Assembly (NCBI RefSeq): GCF_905163445.1
Contig: NC_053197.1
Location: forward strand, 11,904,001 to 11,968,000
Direction: 5' to 3'
Origin: Pararge aegeria
Taxonomy: Eukaryota; Arthropoda; Insecta; Lepidoptera; Nymphalidae
DNA length: 64,000 nucleotides
A model generated the notes under the pieces. That model was not told the origin of the DNA and made no database searches. It saw only the letters and a program-made list of their open reading frames with translations. Positions 58,824 through 64,000 of the stretch are shown here, in pieces (within the stretch, counting starts at the first letter, position 1; every line of letters starts with the position of its first letter). Position numbers and translations under genes: made by a program.

Positions 58824-59314
58824 GACGGCAAACAGATGGCTAACCTGATGCTAAGCCATCGCCCATAAGCAAACCAACACTTCACAGGGCATGCAAGAAG
58901 GACGTCCTGCAACATGCCGCACTGTGTCCATCAATTTGAGGCGTAGGCGTAAGTCTCATGTGCCTGTAATCACACCGGCAACCACGCCCTTCAAACTGGA
59001 ACACAGCATTGTAACAATGCGGCAGAAATAAGTATGGCGATAGTACTTCCCCGGACGAGGTATGTCACAAAAAGCTCTATTCGCTCTATACTGACCCTGC
59101 TTTCTGAGTCCAAGGCCGTGGGTTCGATTCCCACAACTGGAAAATGTTTGTGTGATGAGCATGAATGTTTTTCAGTGTCTGGGTGTTTATATGTATATTC
59201 TAAGTATTTATGTATATTATTCATAAAAATATTCATCAGTCATCTTAGTACCCATAACACACGCTATGCTTACTTTGGGGCTAGGTGTGTATTGTCGTAG
59301 TATATTAAAAAAAA
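58824..59314 (+). mobile_element. Composite of family C repeat joined to SINE family B
   Basis: 58824-59090 is a full family C copy ('cagatggctaacctgatg' to 'acttccccggacgaggtatgtcacaaaaagctct'). It is followed without a gap by family B from 'gaccctgctttctgagtccaaggccgtgggttcgattcccac' to 'gtcgtagtatatt', ending in an A-run (59307-59319). The family B head lacks its first ~25 bp at the joint. Confidence 0.75.
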
Positions 59315-60140
59315 AAAAAGTGAAGTTTGACTTCATGTCTACGCGCTTTGGAAGCGGTCGTGCCAAAAGCGGGCGTCGGCTACTTCGAAGACTGCACGTA
59401 CTTTACAACCGCAGTGTGCGCAGTGAATTGTTATTTAATAATTAAAAAAAATAGTAACTATATTATTGGATACCTCGCATAGTTTCAGCAAAGTTTGTAA
59501 TTGTGCTGCAAACTATTTGAGTGAACACGCTTTTTTTGTTTCGTAAAAACGGATCCCGTAGTGTTTATATTGTCATTATACTAATATATGGTGAAGGAAC
59601 AGAATAAAGATATATCTAAATGGATTATTTAATGCTTATAAAAAGAAGAATAAACCTCTTTCCACTGTTGCGTCGCAGTAAACCCTAGAACTAAGGCATC
59701 TTGTCCCCACATAACCGAGCTGTATCTTTTTGTCTAGTATCTTTGTGCGATGCAAACAACTAGGAACATTTCCCTCGTTGAAATAAAATGTTTTGCGCAG
59801 GACAAAAGGATGTCCTTTTAACATTTTTTATGACGCGGGAGTAATGAGATATTTTTTCTTAACCTTTTTGTTGGGATATAAAAGCGAGACGCTTTTACAA
59901 TATTAAAAACTGGTCAAGTGCTCGTTAGAAAACGCCTCAGGTAAAAACTACTCACCTAAACGAAAATCACGAATTACTTATCAATGGCAAAGAAGTTTTT
60001 GTGATTGACTTTTCTAAAAATAGAGTAATTACGTGATTAGAGGTCGGGTTAAGCTTGTGAAATAATAAACTCCTGATACTAGTGGTGTACAAATAAAGAG
60101 TTAAATAAATAAATACCCGGGGCAATTATATTCATACTCT

Positions 60141-60391
60141 TGTACGAATCCCTGCATGCACCTCTAACTTTTCTAAGTTATTAAATTAAAAATTCAATTA
60201 AAATATCACTTGCTTCGACTGTGAAGGAAAACACCGTGACGAAACGTGCATGCCTGAGAGTTTCCTATAATCTTCTCAAAGGTGTGCGGAGTCCACCAAC
60301 CCGCACTGGGCCAGCGTGGTGGACTATGGCCTCTCATTGTGGGAGAAGACCCGTTCCCTGTAGTGGGCCGGTATTGAGTTGATATGTATAA
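60141..60391 (+). mobile_element. SINE family A, head-truncated
   Basis: It begins at 'cacctctaacttttctaagtta' and has 'cttcgactgtgaaggaaaacaccgtgacg', 'gcatgcctgagagttt', 'ggagtccaccaacccgcactgggccagcgtggtgga' and the end 'gggccggtattgagttgatatgtataatgac'. Confidence 0.8.
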
Positions 60392-60399
60392 TGACATTT

Positions 60400-61380
60400 T
60401 ATCAATAAACATCTGGAGTTCGGAAGTTGCTGTCACCCACGTCTGTACTTCGTATTACTGGAGCAGATCCACCATCATATGCTCTAAAAACGATGATGGT
60501 TATGATGATGATTCATGATACTCTTAAACTCGGCTAGCCATCGTTAGATCAACTTGATGAAATGTTTAAAATCAAAATCTTCACCAAATATGGTTCACCA
60601 AATTCATCGCATGCGTTCTGTGGGTATTTTTAAAAAATACAAGACAACTCTTGACTTGAATTGATGTATTAAAGCCCAATATGCAGTATTAAACATCCTT
60701 GGGTCTTTTGATGGTGATGATAATAGGCGTTGGACGCTGGAGCTTTAAAACGCTGAAATGGTAAAAATATAACAAAAGACGCACCGTTGGTAGGCACTCC
60801 AATAGGTTGACCGATGACGTCACATGACCCAGTAGTAAAAGTTTATTAAATAAGACTGAGAAAAGAAAGCACACAAACGAAAATAATCTAACGGTCTCAT
60901 ATAAATAACATGAATTATCTACTCTGGTTTCCTGTAATTACAACTCTTACGTACAAACGTAATACAATTCTTAAGGAATACGCCTGGAACCTAATTCGTA
61001 CATTCATCGGATTAGATCGTGTATTGCGTATTTCCATATATCATTGCTTTAGTGAGATTAGGAACTAAACCTTCTTTCTCAAGGATGTTAAGAGGAAAAA
61101 AAATTGTGTCAAGGCTAACCTTTGTGAAGCTTTTATTTTTGTCACAAGTAACAACGCTTTTGACTTTGCTTCCATCTCCTAATAACAGCAATTAAAACCT
61201 ACAGTTAAATAAAATCTCCCTCATAAAGAAAAATTATGAGGCCTTTTCCGCCATTAAATGTTCTACATTACTCTTATTAATCAATTCATTGCCTTGCAAT
61301 GAAGTATTTTCTAGAAATAAAACAAAGGAATATTAAGGCTCTCAGTTAATTTACTTACGGGGAAAACTGAGGGAAAACTG
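60400..61380. other. Gene-free flank upstream of the 61772 gene
   Basis: 60405-60480 contains 'gttgctgtcacccacgtctgtacttcgtattactgg', a small dispersed-repeat piece. The rest is unremarkable AT-rich DNA. Confidence 0.4.
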
Positions 61381-61389
61381 CAAATAGTG

Positions 61390-61771
61390 GCGCTTCCAGC
61401 TTGAATAGAACAACGCGTCGCCATGGTTACGGGACGCCGCGGAGCTATCGGCCGCCCTCCGCAAACCGCAGTAAGCTCCCGACCGTTTCATTGTACGGAC
61501 GCGGTTAGGTCCCTCTCGTTAATAAATCGATGTTGTTCTTCATTCGTAAATAAAGTCTTTGCTATAATTATTTTAATTAGAATAAAATATATTTTTTAAG
61601 TGATAATTGACAAAAAAATTGTATGAAAAGTTGCACCATGACTGTACGTGGTCTTGTAACACTTGAAGGGCGATTTTGGATGCAGTTCACGTGTTTATAT
61701 GTGAGGCTCAGTGTTTCGTGTTCGTGAACCATGAAGGCTTTGTCGATAGAGTCTGTGTTTAATAAAGAAAC
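61390..61771 (+). promoter_or_regulatory. GC/CpG-rich promoter-like stretch and 5' UTR of the 61772 gene
   Basis: 61410-61515 is rich in CG dinucleotides (cgccgcgg, ggccgccc, gtacggacgcgg) within AT-rich surroundings. A perfect E-box CACGTG lies at about 61688-61693. The stretch leads into the first coding exon. The exact start site is not evident. Confidence 0.4.
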
Positions 61772-61822
61772 ATGACGTCCCAGGAGCGTGCGAACATTTT
61801 CTCCGACGATGATGAGGACCTG
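61772..61822 (+). CDS. First coding exon of a gene that continues beyond the window
   Basis: Seventeen codons, MTSQERANIFSDDDEDL, end at a consensus donor CTG|GTAAGT (phase 0). The ATG context is good (aagaaacATGA). The peptide is short and strongly acidic at its end, as in the disordered N-termini of many housekeeping proteins. No second exon is recognisable in the 2.1 kb to the window edge, so the gene cannot be named. The upstream stretch 61390-61520 is GC-rich compared with its surroundings, as expected at a promoter. Confidence 0.55.
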
Positions 61823-61829
61823 GTAAGTT

Positions 61830-63320
61830 TCGCGGTACGATTATATAAGCAGGTAGGTACTCCTACCTACCTATCCCCGCTTTTGGGCCCGATCCAAGAG
61901 GGGCTCGACGTTGTTACATAAACTGGAATCTGCAGTACCCGCTGAATATTTTGGTACTATAAATAATGCAGTATGCGCTGAGGGAGTAACACTTTATTTT
62001 ATAATAAGAGTAATAAGTTTCCTGAGGGAGTTAATGTTTATAATATCAAAGTTTTCTTCTTTAATTATTATTTAAATGCCAAGATAGTATTAATATTAAG
62101 TACCGTTAGCTTAATCACCATAATCATCATCCTTCGTCTATTGACATCTCACAGCTTCGTTCAAATCTTTGCTCTCTCAGTAGAGCATTGAACCACCATT
62201 CTGCTCCAATGCGGATTCATGGGCAAAAAAAATATTATTATATGTTGGGAATAATCGCTTATACCGCTACATTCCTAAACGTGCTCTGCGAAGCACGGGA
62301 AAGAGTTACGCTCAGTTCCAATTACCGGGCTTGTACTTGAAAACTTATAGTTATTGGCCTAGCCCGTAAATCAAACTCAAGACCTTGCGAGATTAATATG
62401 TTGACAAAAACCTAAAATTATGCATAAAAAAGCATTTTTATTAAATTCTAAAGGAATCATACTACATCGGCTGCCGAAGTTTGTAGCACTTCCTTAGTCT
62501 ATCTGTCTGTCTGAGGACATAACTTTTTGAGGTGAAGTACGGCTTGTTATAAATTTTTACTGAATATTTCGTTTCACTGTAAGTGATTCCATTTTTATGT
62601 ATCTTATGATCATTTTTACATTTATCGTACATACTGTTGAGTACCATTAAAGTTGATACAGTGGTTATTTTGCCCTAATTTTTGTAGATAAACTTAAACT
62701 TAGCTTAAAACCTTTTTTTTTGAATAGCTTGTCGTTCACTGTAAGGTGCACCGCACAATCGTAATGTTATTGTTTGTAGAAGTAATCCTTCAATAAGCCT
62801 CACACACACACACAGGCAATTTTATCGACAATATATATGGAAAATAAGTTTATAGATAAGATAGACTTTTTTATTGTCAGTTTAGTATTTTATCCACTTT
62901 ACAAAATTACTGTAAAAAGTAGACTTTTGATAAAAATAACTCAATAAGTGCGTAATATTTTACTGAATTGATTGGTGTTTTTACAAATTTGCTATTAATT
63001 ATTATGAAAATTATAAATATAATTCGAATTGTTTAAAATTTTTATTGAGTTAAAAAAAAATTCATGAAATTGTAAATGCATTGATGCATTGGACTTCAGT
63101 CTTCTACTGTGACACAGATGGCGCAAAGATACCTTGTGGTGTCTTATTCTTAATACCTATTTTGTAAACTGATGTAACAGCTTCCTAATGTTTGCTGGTT
63201 AAAAAAAAATATATTAATGTGTATACATATGTAAAGATCTACTTTACATATGAAATTGGCGTTTTGTAAGGGAACGTTTTTAAACATAATATATTTATTC
63301 AGCCAAATTATGTACCATCT
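61830..63320. other. Probable first intron of the 61772 gene
   Basis: No further exon is recognised. 62150-62225 ('ttcaaatctttgctctctc...accaccattctgctccaatgcgg') and 62290-62400 (a box-B-like complement 'aatcaaactcaagacc') are repeat fragments. 62804-62818 is a short (ca)n. A hairpin lies at 63226-63252. Confidence 0.4.
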
Positions 63321-63329
63321 CTGCACTTT

Positions 63330-63960
63330 TGCCTTCTCAAAGATAGTTAATTGATCCCTTTACTAAATAAAACCATTCGGACGGGAATCTATATAATCTT
63401 TGAAGGCGCTTTGGGCTTGCCCATCGTTGTTTATTTTTTCCCGTGCAAAAAGTTATCCAAATTTCGGAAATAATGGTAATCTGTTGGAGCCAGTCTAGGG
63501 AGTACAGTGGATGTCTCAGACATTCCAATTGAAGCTGCTCTAATTTGGTAGCCGACTGTTGTGCAGAGTTTATTTTAGCAGTGGCCTAGAACAATTGACA
63601 AGCCTCGGTTACTTAGCTGCCAGCTTTTCCATTATGGTTTGTAGTTTCTGACGATAGACATCCGCCATAATCGTCTGGCCAGAGTTAAGAAAGCTGTAGT
63701 GAACGAAACCGGCATTAGTACACCAGACGCTCACAAGTAATTTTTATATAAATAAATTTTAGTTTCGGCAGGAGTTGGCTGGCTATTGCTATGAGCGTTT
63801 CGGATTATCGTACAGGATCCACTTATCATCACAGTTAATGATTCGATTTAATATCCCTACATTATTCTGCCGGTTGGTCGAGCGTTTGTCGGTTTGCTGC
63901 ACTCAATTCATGAGGTTTTGCTACAAGTAGATTAAAATAGTTTTATCACTAACATAGCAG
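63330..63960 (-). pseudogene. Decayed mariner transposase
   Basis: Minus-strand fragments in shifting frames: SVWCTNAGFVHYSFLNSGQT, VYRQKLQTIMEKLAAK, a stop, then after a shift LECLRHPLYSLDWLQQ and a 'FCTGK' block. This matches the central and C-terminal parts of mariner transposases (the 'HPPYSPDLAP.D' box and preceding 'Y...L..SGETI...Y..QL'). Several stops and at least one frameshift are present; the catalytic region upstream may continue past the window edge. It is inactive. Confidence 0.7.
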
Positions 63961-64000
63961 CTGTAGCTCGGACGTGGTTTGCGATGGAACCGTTTTCACA

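Overview
The window is eukaryotic, AT-rich and intron-bearing. It is very probably from a lepidopteran (butterfly or moth). That is inferred from the repeat types: tRNA-derived SINEs with a 'cacctctaactt' body, non-LTR tails of the 'gtctggaagagatcgc' type, Helitrons ending in CTAG, and many decayed non-LTR reverse transcriptases. The species cannot be fixed from sequence alone. There are no operons, CRISPR arrays or prokaryotic features.

Three protein genes can be read in full. (1) A four-exon minus-strand gene (5512 down to 481) encodes a 250-residue protein with a signal peptide, one hydrophobic helix and Cys pairs. Its splice phases fit exactly, although no single ORF shows it. (2) A single-exon plus-strand gene (24878-26482) encodes a 534-residue secreted or type I membrane protein, with a TATA-like box and initiator upstream and an AATAAA signal downstream. 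(3) A four-exon minus-strand gene (33711 down to 29473) encodes a 177-residue protein with four membrane segments; its first intron carries a SINE and a decayed non-LTR element. A fourth gene probably begins at 61772, with a 17-codon first exon, a clean donor and a GC-rich upstream stretch, and runs out of the window on the plus strand. Weaker exon candidates lie at 36518-36628 and 38679-38798 (+) and at 42316-42367 (-).

Most of the rest is intron, intergenic DNA and transposon debris. Region by region: 0.4-5.5 kb gene 1 with repeats in its introns; 7.1-7.7 kb a GC-rich stretch that looks repeat-derived; 8.75-10.67 kb a Helitron carrying a ~138-bp minisatellite; 14.0-23.6 kb a dense nest of SINE and non-LTR fragments; 24.8-26.6 kb gene 2; 29.4-33.7 kb gene 3; 37.1-37.5 kb a short Helitron; 45.7-49.3 kb two reverse-transcriptase remnants; 49.4-60.4 kb SINEs of several families; 61.4-61.8 kb the start of gene 4; and a decayed mariner transposase at the right end.

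The most unusual structural signal is a scatter of short, nearly perfect inverted repeats with tiny spacers, in otherwise unrelated contexts. It includes a 70-bp perfect palindrome with no spacer (22546-22615) and a 23-bp-arm hairpin inside a still-open reverse-transcriptase frame (32480-32528). They look like recent snap-back (templated inverted) duplications rather than one transposon family. The genes show no sign of working together; they are simply neighbours.
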